From Roseibium porphyridii (GTDB lineage Bacteria; Pseudomonadota; Alphaproteobacteria; Rhizobiales; Stappiaceae), in assembly GCF_026191725.2 (NCBI RefSeq), contig NZ_CP120863.1:1902001-1966000 (forward strand): a stretch of 64,000 bases of DNA. The letters run 5' to 3'. Below the pieces are notes generated by a model. It was given only the letters and a program-made list of their open reading frames with translations. It did no database searches and was not told the origin of the DNA. The position numbers and the translations under genes are program-made. Position 1 is the first letter of the stretch. The number at the start of each line of letters is the position of its first letter. This document shows, one piece after another, positions 1 to 7,808 of the stretch.

Positions 1-466
1 TTGCCGGTGCCGCCTTGCCGCGCTTGTTCAGGTTTTCAAACGCCCCGGGAATGGTGATTTTTTCATATGCATCGCGGGTCAGGTCGAAGTACTCATCAGG
101 CTCCAGACCTGAGCATGTACCGTGCTTGCGCCACTGGTGAAAAACAAGTCCATGGCTGGGCATGATGTCTTCCATATCAACTGCGATTTGTCGATCGATC
201 CTTTGGCGTACGCCCGGGCAGGAAGATGGATAGCCGTTTTCATATTGGGGCCAAAGGCCATGCACGACGAACCGGAAAGGGTTGCGGACATCACATTGAT
301 GGGGGTTCGCGTCTTCGCCTTCCTGTTTGCAGTAGGTGGGCGACCAGGACAGCGCCAGGACATAGAAATCGAACTCACCCGCCTGGTCGGCGAGCGACGA
401 AAACGACTGTAGGCTGGCTGCCATCAGACATGCACAAAAGCCCAATGCGCGGCTGATCAGCGCCAT
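1..466 (-). CDS. Ribonuclease T2 family protein (3' part missing, off left edge)
   Basis: Reading the minus strand from the ATG at 466, an open frame runs off the left edge after about 155 codons. The first 26 residues form a hydrophobic export signal ending near SSLA, so the enzyme probably acts in the periplasm. Two family signatures are visible: CAS1 as VVHGLWPQY (His near residue 69) and CAS2 as HQWRKHGTCSG (His near 110 and 115, Lys 114). RNase T2 enzymes cut single-stranded RNA through 2',3'-cyclic phosphates. In CAS2 a Gln stands where many eukaryotic members have the catalytic Glu. I believe this is common in alphaproteobacterial homologues but cannot check it here. It is encoded downstream of a small secreted protein on the same strand. 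The C-terminal part cannot be judged. Confidence 0.88.
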   Translation of the reverse strand, partial: MALISRALGFCACLMAASLQSFSSLADQAGEFDFYVLALSWSPTYCKQEGEDANPHQCDVRNPFRFVVHGLWPQYENGYPSSCPGVRQRIDRQIAVDMEDIMPSHGLVFHQWRKHGTCSGLEPDEYFDLTRDAYEKITIPGAFENLNKRGKAAPA

Positions 467-494
467 GAATTGTCCTTTGCCGCAGGTGATCGCG

Positions 495-941
495 TCAGTG
501 TGGACGCGCGGTGCTGCAATATGCTCCGTAGACGCGCCATTTGTCCAACGGTGCAAGGCAGGCTTCCACGTTCCAGCTCACGCCGACGAAACCGGCGTGT
601 TCTTCAACCATGTAATGAACGGATTGATAGCTGCCGTCGGAAAGGCTTGCCTTGCCGCGACAGAAGCGGCGTGCAAGGGGACTGACGTCGTTGGCCCGAT
701 AGGCGACTTCCGTGATCTCATCGATGCTGAGGATCGTGCGGCCGCCGTAGTAATCTTTCCTTGCCTTTGCAACGGAACCGGCAACTGCGCTTTGAACGGA
801 ACCTGCTGTGCAGTCTGGAAGCCGAGGCTCACCGCCAAAGGAAAAATAGGCGCGGTGCTCGTCGGCAACCACGGGGGTGGCCAGGCTTGCGCAGGCGGTC
901 ATGACAGACAGGATCAAACGGGCGGAACGGGCAATACGCAC
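495..941 (-). CDS. Small secreted hypothetical protein
   Basis: About 148 residues, unrecognised. The start chosen is the GTG at 941, preceded by CGGAG at an eight-base distance. The frame stays open further upstream, but that part looks non-coding. The N-terminus (VRIARSARLILSV then ACASLATPVVA) reads as a signal peptide. The mature part has four cysteines (in LPDCTAG, RFCRGK, EACLAP and AYCSTA), consistent with two periplasmic disulfides. It lies 28 bases upstream of the RNase T2 start on the same strand, so the two may be co-transcribed. No function is proposed. Confidence 0.6.
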   Translation of the reverse strand: MRIARSARLILSVMTACASLATPVVADEHRAYFSFGGEPRLPDCTAGSVQSAVAGSVAKARKDYYGGRTILSIDEITEVAYRANDVSPLARRFCRGKASLSDGSYQSVHYMVEEHAGFVGVSWNVEACLAPLDKWRVYGAYCSTARPH

Positions 942-1035
942 GGCAATAACTCCGAAGGCAAACTGAGTGGAGACGATGGGCGAGCAGAGGTGCAACGTCA
1001 AGCGCCGATAGGAGCAAAAGTGCCCTATGGCGCAA

Positions 1036-1884
1036 TTATTCGGCGATCACCTGTTTGACTTGCCAGCTTGTTCCAGGCCCTTGACGCAGAATGTCACACA
1101 GCCACGGCAGCAGAACCCGCATTTCATCCGCAAGAGTGAATGGCGGGTTGATCAACGTCATCCCGGATCCGAGCATTCGTGTATCAGGGCCGCTTTTCCC
1201 GACATTCAGTTCTATTGCGAGCACGTCGCTGATACCGGATGCTTCAAAAGCTTCGTGCATTCGGTTGATCGCTTTTGCATCCTTCATTGGATACCAGAGC
1301 GCATAGGTTCCACTCGCCCACTTCCGATAAGCCTTGCTTACTGCCTGTGTCATGCGATCAAATTCATCGGTTGCTTCATATGCCGGATCGACCAGAACAA
1401 AGCCCCGTTTCTCTTTTGGCGGCAGAAAACTTCCCATGGCCATCCAACCATCGAGATGAATTGTCTTGACCTGAAAGTCTCCTTCAAAGTGGGCGGACAG
1501 TGTTTTGAAGTCAGCCGGATGCAGTTCAGTCAGGCTCAACCGGTCAGTCTTTCGCAACAATTGCCGCGTGAGGCCGGGTGACCCTGGATAGATCGTCAGG
1601 TCACCACTCGGATTGAGATCGCGGACCACGTCGAGCCAGGGGGCTATAAGAGTTTCAACTGAAGCAGGTGCATCTGCCGCAAGGACTTTCCCGATCCCTT
1701 GCTTCCATTCACCCGTTTTCTGGGTCTCTTTCGAGTTCAGATCGTACTGGCCAATCCCGGCGTGGGTGTCCAGGACCCTGAACGGCTTGTCCTTGCGTTG
1801 AAAATAGACGATCAACCTGGTCAATACGATGTGTTTGAGCACATCGCCAATGTTTCCAGCATGGTAGGCGTGACGGTAGTTCAT
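1036..1884 (-). CDS. rlmJ: 23S rRNA (adenine(2030)-N6)-methyltransferase RlmJ
   Basis: 282 residues, the full length of the family. The start MNYRHAYHAGNIGDVLKH is the RlmJ N-terminal signature. VLDTHAGIGQYD provides the SAM-binding motif I, and LVDPAYE matches the DPPY-like catalytic motif in the DPA/PF-Y form used by RlmJ. The enzyme methylates N6 of A2030 in 23S rRNA. Its ATG overlaps the stop codon of the upstream GNAT gene by four bases, so the two are translationally coupled. Very likely a housekeeping gene. Confidence 0.95.
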   Translation of the reverse strand: MNYRHAYHAGNIGDVLKHIVLTRLIVYFQRKDKPFRVLDTHAGIGQYDLNSKETQKTGEWKQGIGKVLAADAPASVETLIAPWLDVVRDLNPSGDLTIYPGSPGLTRQLLRKTDRLSLTELHPADFKTLSAHFEGDFQVKTIHLDGWMAMGSFLPPKEKRGFVLVDPAYEATDEFDRMTQAVSKAYRKWASGTYALWYPMKDAKAINRMHEAFEASGISDVLAIELNVGKSGPDTRMLGSGMTLINPPFTLADEMRVLLPWLCDILRQGPGTSWQVKQVIAE

Positions 1885-2405
1885 TGAGCACCTTCTCCTG
1901 GAGAAGGCTCCGGATCCCGTTTCATGTAGATAACGGCAGTGTTTGTGTGATCCGCTTTGCCGACTTCCTGAAAACCGAGGCGTCCGTGAAACCGCAAGGA
2001 ACCCGGGTTCGGTGGGCGCTCATTGACCTCGCACAGGAATGAACGTCCCGTCCCGGCGAAATGCCGGAAAAGTTCCGCATAGAGCGCGTCTCCAATTTTT
2101 CGGCCTCGCAGTGTTTCGTCAACGAAGATGCGGTCGATATAGGCAAAACTGGAAAAGCGTTCGCTTACCCAGACATAGTTTGGGCTGCTGTAGTCGGCAC
2201 CATCGCCCATGCACAGGAGAAGGCCTACTGGTGCGTTGTCGATTTCCGCCACAAGATTGATCAACGCGCTGTTGATCAAGTCCAGCATCGCTTCTGCGCT
2301 CAGTGCGCTCACACCTGGCGCTGCAGCATTGTTCAGTGGAAGCAGAGTTCCAAGGTCCCCGGGTAGAAATGGGCGGACCCGGACTGGCGTGATTTCATTG
2401 TCCAT
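1881..2405 (-). CDS. GNAT family N-acetyltransferase
   Basis: 174 residues. The segment FAYIDRIFVDETLRGRKIGDALYAEL is a typical GNAT motif A, with a variant R-G-R-K-I-G acetyl-CoA pyrophosphate loop. LCEVNERPPNPGSLRFHGRLGFQEVG fits motif B, with the conserved N-P-G-S-x-x-F-H helix. The substrate cannot be read from the sequence. It is the first gene of a two-gene unit with rlmJ (four-base overlap), but many such enzymes act on small molecules, so a ribosomal role is only suggested by position. Confidence 0.85.
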   Translation of the reverse strand: MDNEITPVRVRPFLPGDLGTLLPLNNAAAPGVSALSAEAMLDLINSALINLVAEIDNAPVGLLLCMGDGADYSSPNYVWVSERFSSFAYIDRIFVDETLRGRKIGDALYAELFRHFAGTGRSFLCEVNERPPNPGSLRFHGRLGFQEVGKADHTNTAVIYMKRDPEPSPGEGAQ

Positions 2406-2499
2406 TGGTGGTTCTTGTCAGATAAGTTAACGAGGGTATTCGGCCGAAAGGCCGTACCTATGGTTATTGAAGAAGTCCATTCTGAGGCCGGAAAACGAC

Positions 2500-2524
2500 A
2501 AGGGCGCAGCAACGCTGCGCCCTT
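2500..2524 (-). terminator. Hairpin terminator after the cold-shock gene
   Basis: A perfect 11-bp inverted repeat (AAGGGCGCAGC / GCTGCGCCCTT) with a three-base loop lies about 40 bases past the stop codon of the minus-strand cold-shock gene. On the minus strand it is followed by a short T-rich run. It also lies beyond the GNAT start, so it separates the two transcription units. Confidence 0.7.
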
Positions 2525-2564
2525 AGATTGTTCATGTCTGTGCAGTTAAACCGTGATCGGAAGT

Positions 2565-3425
2565 CTATTCCTCGACAGGTGCGCTGTCGTCTTCCGAGGG
2601 TCCGCCGTCCTCTTCCACGACCTGCAGGTTCACCGCTTTCGGTCCTTTGCCACGACGGTCGGGTTCGGTTTCAAACGAAATCCGTTGCCCGCTGTCCAGC
2701 GAAGCCATACCGGAGCGTTCCACCGCTGAAATATGGACGAACACATCCGCGTCGCCTTCATCAGGTGTGATAAAGCCGAAGCCTTTGTCCGTCTTGAAGA
2801 ATTTTACGGTGCCAGATTGGCGTGGGCCGCGTTCAACCGGTGGGCCATCTCCGCGAGGGCGCTGTTGACGGAAGCCGTCGCCATCACCACCTTCACGATT
2901 GCCGTATCCGCCACGACCACCGCCATAGCCGCCGTCCCGGCCACCACCGCCGTAACCACCGCCATCACGACCACCACCGCCGTAGCCGCCGCCTTCACGA
3001 CCGCCGCCGCCGTATCCGCCACGGCCGCCGCCGCCGCCATAGCCACCACGACCACCGCCGCCGCCATAGCCACCACGACCACCGCCGCCATCACGGTCAC
3101 CGTAACCGCCGCGTCCGCCGCCGCCTTCGCGATCACCACCGCCGCCGTAGCCACCGCGGCCCCCACCGCCGTAACCACCGTCTCGGTCACCGCCGCCGCC
3201 GTATCCGCCACGGCCGCCGCCATATCCGCCATCCCTATTGTCGCGGCCGTAGCCGCCACCAAAATCATTGTCACGTCCGCCCCGGTAACCTCCGCTGCGG
3301 CCACCGCCATAATCGCCACCGAAGTCGCTTCCGCCAAAATCACTGCCGAAGTCTTGCGGACCGCCAAACTCGCGTTTGCCGCCGCGTCGACCACGCGACC
3401 GCCGGTCCGAATCGCCATCGTGCAT
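2565..3425 (-). CDS. Cold-shock domain protein with long N-terminal Gly/Arg-rich region
   Basis: 286 residues in two parts. Residues ~1-200 are low complexity: repeats of GGYGGG, RGGYGG and DRDGG rich in Gly, Arg, Tyr and Asp. Residues ~203-270 are a canonical cold-shock domain starting SGTVKFF, with RNP1 as KGFGFI and RNP2 as VFVHI, followed by a short acidic tail. Cold-shock domains bind single-stranded RNA or DNA. Bacterial CspA proteins are about 70 residues, so the N-terminal extension is the odd feature. RGG/YGG tracts in eukaryotic RNA-binding proteins drive weak multivalent RNA contacts and condensate formation. A similar role here is inference. It is a single-gene unit with its own terminator. 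Confidence 0.9.
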   Translation of the reverse strand: MHDGDSDRRSRGRRGGKREFGGPQDFGSDFGGSDFGGDYGGGRSGGYRGGRDNDFGGGYGRDNRDGGYGGGRGGYGGGGDRDGGYGGGGRGGYGGGGDREGGGGRGGYGDRDGGGGRGGYGGGGGRGGYGGGGGRGGYGGGGREGGGYGGGGRDGGGYGGGGRDGGYGGGRGGYGNREGGDGDGFRQQRPRGDGPPVERGPRQSGTVKFFKTDKGFGFITPDEGDADVFVHISAVERSGMASLDSGQRISFETEPDRRGKGPKAVNLQVVEEDGGPSEDDSAPVEE

Positions 3426-3639
3426 TACTAAATCACCTTAATTTCTGTGCCGCACCGACACATCACACCCAATCTCACCCGCCTTCACAGTCGAGTCACT
3501 TCGCCAAGACGCACCCGGTACGTCTGTTCAACATTCTGGGATAGGGCTGAAACACACCTGCCGCATCCCTCTCCAGCCGCTGCGTCATCATCATAAGGGC
3601 GAGAGAGGCAAAATCGCAAGAAATTCCTTGGTCCACGGC

Positions 3640-4737
3640 CTAATTGGAGGCGTTTTTGGTCGGCCAGGTGTTTGACCAATTGGACAAGTCCGGGGGTGTA
3701 CCGTCACAGGTTTTTCGTGTCGCTTCTTCCAGCAGCACCAGTCCTGTTCCGTTCCAGCTCCACCGGTTCCAGAGCCCGCATTCGCCGACGCCGGAGCCCT
3801 TAAAGTAGCTTATAAGTTGCTGATCTGCCGGGATCCATCTTGCGTTGTAGATCAGATCCGATGCAATCGGCCCCTTTTCAGACATGCGAGCGACATGCAC
3901 CTGACGCGCGGCTCCGTCCTTGCCAGAGAGCACGGCAACATAGGGACTGTTTATGGCGGTGGGTGCGCCGCACGGAATAATATAAAGCGATGACGTGTCT
4001 TCAAGAGGCACGCGGACGGCGTTGAGGCTCGCGAAAATTGTCGGGTCAATTTCGGAGCACAGCCTGTTGGCGGACCAAACGGCGGCGACTTCCGGCGGCA
4101 ATTGATCTGCGCTGACGACCGGGACTGCATGCGGAGCATCTTTGGCAGGCTCATCGCCCTTTGAGATGATTGCGGCAACGGTGCCGGTACGATCCTGCCG
4201 ATTGTCGAGCCAGAGCAAGCTGGCCTTCAGGCCTTGCAAGGGAACAGGGACAGCAACGGGATCTGCATCTCCCACGGGGGGCAATTGAATTGTCAGTTCC
4301 CGGCCGGAACGCATGGCCTCCAGCAATGTCACTGTGGCAGGGCCCGTCGGATACCAGAAACCTTCACCGCCGAGCGGGCGGAAGCCTGCAGGAGGTGTCA
4401 CTGCGGTCTGCATCTCGCGCAGTTGCTCGATCGGCAGCGCCTCAATAACGCCTCCATCAACTTCAAACTGTAGTGTTCCGTCCTGAGGCAGCTCCGTGTT
4501 GGTCGTCAGACGCACCAGAGGTTGGGCCTCTGCTTGCCAATCACGAACGATCCGAACATCCACCCAGACGGATTGGGACCTGGTAAAGGAGGACGCAAAA
4601 CACACACCCGTATTGCCGCAGTCAACGGTCCAGCCTTCAAAACTGGGAGCCGTTCTGCCGGGCTGCGCCATTCCCGCCGAGGCGGGGACAAGGGCTGCCG
4701 CCGTTGTTATCAGCAGTGTTAATAGTCTTCGCTTCAT
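3640..4737 (-). CDS. DUF1176 domain-containing periplasmic protein
   Basis: 365 residues. A signal peptide (MKRRLLTLLITTAAALVPASAGMAQ) is followed by an IalB-like N-terminal half (WTVDCGNTGVCFASS). The C-terminal half carries the DUF1176 pattern C-G-L-W-x-R-W-x-W-N-G, LVLLEEATRKTCDGTPP and NWSNTWPT. The function of DUF1176 is unknown. Four or more cysteines suggest disulfides in the periplasm. A paralogue with the same architecture lies at 23041-24255. The gene stands alone, divergent from the MBL hydrolase gene. Confidence 0.85.
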   Translation of the reverse strand: MKRRLLTLLITTAAALVPASAGMAQPGRTAPSFEGWTVDCGNTGVCFASSFTRSQSVWVDVRIVRDWQAEAQPLVRLTTNTELPQDGTLQFEVDGGVIEALPIEQLREMQTAVTPPAGFRPLGGEGFWYPTGPATVTLLEAMRSGRELTIQLPPVGDADPVAVPVPLQGLKASLLWLDNRQDRTGTVAAIISKGDEPAKDAPHAVPVVSADQLPPEVAAVWSANRLCSEIDPTIFASLNAVRVPLEDTSSLYIIPCGAPTAINSPYVAVLSGKDGAARQVHVARMSEKGPIASDLIYNARWIPADQQLISYFKGSGVGECGLWNRWSWNGTGLVLLEEATRKTCDGTPPDLSNWSNTWPTKNASN

Positions 4738-4950
4738 ATGGTTCGGATACCCGATTGTGGCTGCCGTCTTCTCAGCGGTCTTGTCTTCTTGTACGAAATG
4801 CTTGCGGCAAGGTGAAGCCGCTTATGATCATATTCCTAATAACGGCCTGTGTTGTCCCGTATTACTTATAATGCCGGAACTTGGGTTTCACGAGAGGAGG
4901 CGGTTTTGTCGCAAGAAGAAAATGGACCCGACGGCCAGGACGGTGACGAG

Positions 4951-5589
4951 ATGCCGCCGATCCAGGTCATGGTTATTGTCGTCACACAGTTTCAGCAAAA
5001 CTGCTCGCTGATCTGGGATCCGGCGACGATGAAAGGTGCTGTGGTGGACCCTGGTGGCGATGTCGAGCGCATTCAGGCTGCAATTGAAAAGCAGGGTGTC
5101 AGCGTCGAAAAAATTGTGCTCACTCACGGTCACATAGACCATGTGGGCGGCGCAGCTGACCTTGCTGCTGCGCTGAGTGTGCCTGTCGAGGGCCCTCACG
5201 AAGCCGACCAGCCGCTGATAGACAGGATCTCCGACCAGGCTGTGCAATTCGGTGTGGATGGCGTCAAACCGGTTATGCCGGATCGATGGATGGTGGAAGG
5301 TGATCAGATCGAAATTGCCGGAAGGACATTCGATGTTCTGCATTGCCCGGGTCATTCGCCCGGTCATCTGGTTTTCTTCGACAAGGAACTGCGGTTCGCC
5401 ATCTCCGGCGATGTGCTCTTTGCAGGTTCGATCGGCAGAACCGATCTGCCTGGAGGCGATCATGCGACCTTGATCAAATCCATTCAGGAAAAACTGCTGC
5501 CGCTCGGTGACGATGTCTCGTTCTTGCCCGGCCACGGCCAGGCATCGACACTGGGACAGGAACGGGAAACAAATCCGTTTCTGACCTAG
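4951..5589 (+). CDS. MBL-fold metallo-hydrolase (YcbL/glyoxalase II-like)
   Basis: 212 residues from the ATG at 4951. The frame is open further upstream, but this start gives the usual family length and the conserved N-terminal strand (VVTQFQQNCSLIWDP). Metal ligands are visible: THGHIDH, HCPGHSPGH, the Asp in ISGDVLF and the His in PGHGQAST. This short single-domain form lacks the C-terminal substrate-binding helices of true glyoxalase II. It therefore belongs to the YcbL-like group, which hydrolyses thioesters of uncertain identity. It is convergent with the DUF1402 gene, with a 27-base gap. Confidence 0.9.
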   Translation: MPPIQVMVIVVTQFQQNCSLIWDPATMKGAVVDPGGDVERIQAAIEKQGVSVEKIVLTHGHIDHVGGAADLAAALSVPVEGPHEADQPLIDRISDQAVQFGVDGVKPVMPDRWMVEGDQIEIAGRTFDVLHCPGHSPGHLVFFDKELRFAISGDVLFAGSIGRTDLPGGDHATLIKSIQEKLLPLGDDVSFLPGHGQASTLGQERETNPFLT

Positions 5590-5616
5590 TTCGACACACT
5601 GTCTAAGATTGGGTTG

Positions 5617-6618
5617 TCAGAGCAAAGCCCGAAGGTCATCGATGCGATCGTTGACCAGCCAGCCATAATAGTTCTCGCGGGGCCAGGATCTTCCGGTTCT
5701 GCGGAACTTGGCAGCCCGGCTCCAGGGGTCGCCGAGATTGTAGAGGGTCGCCGTCAGGCCCGGATTGTTCGAGATGTCGACTTTGCCAACGGATTTATAA
5801 GCTGCAATCGCGTCCTGAATGATCGCCGCCATGTAGTGGAGCGAGATATTCGGATCCATGGTGGCCTTATAGACTTCCTTCGGCTTGGAAGCTTCGAGCT
5901 TGCGATAGTTGCTCTGACGGGCAACTCGGTCGGTCATCTTGAGAACGGTGAGTGGGCTCAATTGACCCAGCCCGAAACTCTGACCTGAAAACAGCGGCTG
6001 AAAAAACGCTTCGTTGAAGTTCTTCTTCGGATACCGAACGCCATCAACCCTGCGGCCACGAAACTTGCTGTTCCAGACATTCTCATAGCAGGACCAGCGC
6101 CTGTCGCTGCTCTTTTGAATGTGGTCCTTGCTGCAGCGCTCAAACTGTGGCCGTTCGACAAATGTGTCGACATGCTCGCCATTCAATTCGAACTCGAACC
6201 TGATGCCGGCATAGGCGAGCGCCTTGACGTAGTACGATTGAGCGCTGTCGAGTGTGTCGTAATTGTAGGTGTGTTCGCCGACAATCGCGCCGATGAGATG
6301 GATTGGGTCTATGCCGTAGCGCTTGGACACGCGCTTGATGGAACCTAACAGCCGGCGGTCGCGCTTGAGAACCGACAAGACCTTGTTGAACTTGGCATCG
6401 TAGCTGGATTTGGACGCATTGGTGCGGCGGGAGGAAGCAAACGGGATCTTGGGTTGGGACTTGTATCTGTTTCCCTCGGGGACCGCGCGCACGGATTGGG
6501 CCTGCGCTTCGACCACCGGCATCAGGTGTGTCGACACCGGGTTAAATAGCAACGCCAATGCAAGGCATCCTGTCGCCAGTCTGGATGTGAACCTTAGCGG
6601 GCCGGTCTTCCTGCACAT
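5617..6618 (-). CDS. DUF1402 family periplasmic protein, lysozyme-like
   Basis: 333 residues if translation starts at MCRKTGPLRF (ATG at 6618), which puts the hydrophobic signal segment TGCLALALLFNPV at the N-terminus. The frame is open for 38 more codons upstream. The body has features of a lytic-transglycosylase fold: GIDPIHLIGAIVGEH (helix with a candidate catalytic Glu), SFGLGQLSPLTVLKM and TATLYNLGDPWSRA. DUF1402 is a rhizobial family of unknown function. A peptidoglycan-cleaving role is inferred only from these motifs. Single-gene unit. Confidence 0.8.
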   Translation of the reverse strand: MCRKTGPLRFTSRLATGCLALALLFNPVSTHLMPVVEAQAQSVRAVPEGNRYKSQPKIPFASSRRTNASKSSYDAKFNKVLSVLKRDRRLLGSIKRVSKRYGIDPIHLIGAIVGEHTYNYDTLDSAQSYYVKALAYAGIRFEFELNGEHVDTFVERPQFERCSKDHIQKSSDRRWSCYENVWNSKFRGRRVDGVRYPKKNFNEAFFQPLFSGQSFGLGQLSPLTVLKMTDRVARQSNYRKLEASKPKEVYKATMDPNISLHYMAAIIQDAIAAYKSVGKVDISNNPGLTATLYNLGDPWSRAAKFRRTGRSWPRENYYGWLVNDRIDDLRALL

Positions 6619-7097
6619 TGTGATCGCTCTGCGATTGACGTTGTTGTTAATGTTTCGCCGAACAGAACCCGGCAGCGCCTCGAACCATAACGGTTTCACA
6701 TAGTTCGCTGAGCGCGACTGTAAATAACTCATTTTTCAGATTGCCCCCAGAAAAAAGCACCGCCACATACAAGATGCAAGCGGTACGCTTTTCTAAGTCG
6801 GGGACATCAACAAAGAAGTGATGACTATCACAAGGTTTCGGAATCCTGCGATCAGTCCGATCACCCCCCCATCAACGACACTAGTGCACCTCCATGGAGA
6901 GGTGGGATCACAGGTGAGTTATGAACACGCCTCTTAGTGAAATAGACCAAGCCGTTTTCAGAGCTGTACTTAGCCTAGGCCTTGCCTAGACCAGCCGCTG
7001 TCTTCGGTTTCTGTTGGTCCGTCACGAAGGTTGATTTGAATGTCTTGTCTGCATGATCTGTCACCACTTCGAACGATCGTCTGCATTCGTTGGCTTG
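6619..7097. other. Non-coding gap between DUF1402 and the response regulator
   Basis: No convincing gene. It should hold the promoter of the minus-strand DUF1402 gene and the 3' end of the regulator transcript. Two small inverted repeats are visible: GTGAT-GACT-ATCAC near 6818-6831 and CACCTC-CATGGA-GAGGTG at 6887-6904. Either could be an operator. Neither has a U-tract that would mark a terminator. Confidence 0.4.
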
Positions 7098-7808
7098 TCA
7101 GTCGAAAATGTAACCAACGCCTCGAACTGTTCGAATGATTTCCGGCTTATCCGGATTGGGTTCGATTTTTCGCCGGATGCGCGAAATTCGCAGGTCGATG
7201 GATCTGTCGAAAGGCTCCCAAGCCTTGTCATGTGCCTGTTCAAGCAGCTGGTCCCGATTGAGTATCCGTCCACGGTTGGCCGCAAATACACGTAACAGAC
7301 GGAACTCCATGGCAGTAATGGTTACTTCATTGCCATCAGGCCCAAACAGACGAGCGCTATCAACATCAAGTCGACAGGGCCCGAATTGCACCGCTCCTTC
7401 AGGTGCTTTGGACTTGTCCTTCGCTCCTTGGCCGATTTCATTTCGACGAATTGTCGCCTTGATCCGCGCTTGAAGCTCACGAAGATCGACCGGCTTTACA
7501 AGATAATCATCGGCGCCGAATTCCAAGCCGAGGATCTTGTCGACCAGTTCACCTGCGGCCGTCAGCATGAGAACAGGGACAACAGACGTTTTTCTCAATT
7601 CGCGCAGAGCTGTCAGCCCGTCCTTGCCTGGCATTTTGACATCGAGCAACACGAGATCCGGTTCCCGCTCATTCATCAGAACGAACAAGGACGCGGCGTC
7701 CTCAGCTTGTCGGATAAGATAGCCACACTCACTTAGATGATCGCTCAGCATTCTTCTCAGCGGTGCCTCGTCATCACAGATTATGATCTCGCGACAGTCC
7801 TCGCTCAT
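7098..7808 (-). CDS. OmpR/PhoB-family response regulator
   Basis: 236 residues. The N-terminal receiver domain (residues ~8-120) shows the acidic pocket ICDDEAP, the phosphoacceptor Asp in LVLLDVKMPG, the Thr in MLTAAG and the Lys in YLVKPVD. The C-terminal winged-helix DNA-binding domain (~145-235) has the typical VTITAMEFRLLRVFAANRGRILNRDQLLE and DLRISRIRRKIEPNP...IRTVRGVGYIF. Its ATG lies inside the end of the hybrid kinase gene (four-base overlap), so it is very likely the cognate output of that kinase. Confidence 0.95.
   Translation of the reverse strand: MSEDCREIIICDDEAPLRRMLSDHLSECGYLIRQAEDAASLFVLMNEREPDLVLLDVKMPGKDGLTALRELRKTSVVPVLMLTAAGELVDKILGLEFGADDYLVKPVDLRELQARIKATIRRNEIGQGAKDKSKAPEGAVQFGPCRLDVDSARLFGPDGNEVTITAMEFRLLRVFAANRGRILNRDQLLEQAHDKAWEPFDRSIDLRISRIRRKIEPNPDKPEIIRTVRGVGYIFD

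Noticed and set aside
2733..3544. Long plus-strand frames (Ala/Thr-rich and His/Arg-rich) over the cold-shock gene
   Set aside because: They are mirror frames of the Gly-rich repeats. Composition is artificial and the cold-shock domain fixes the true strand.
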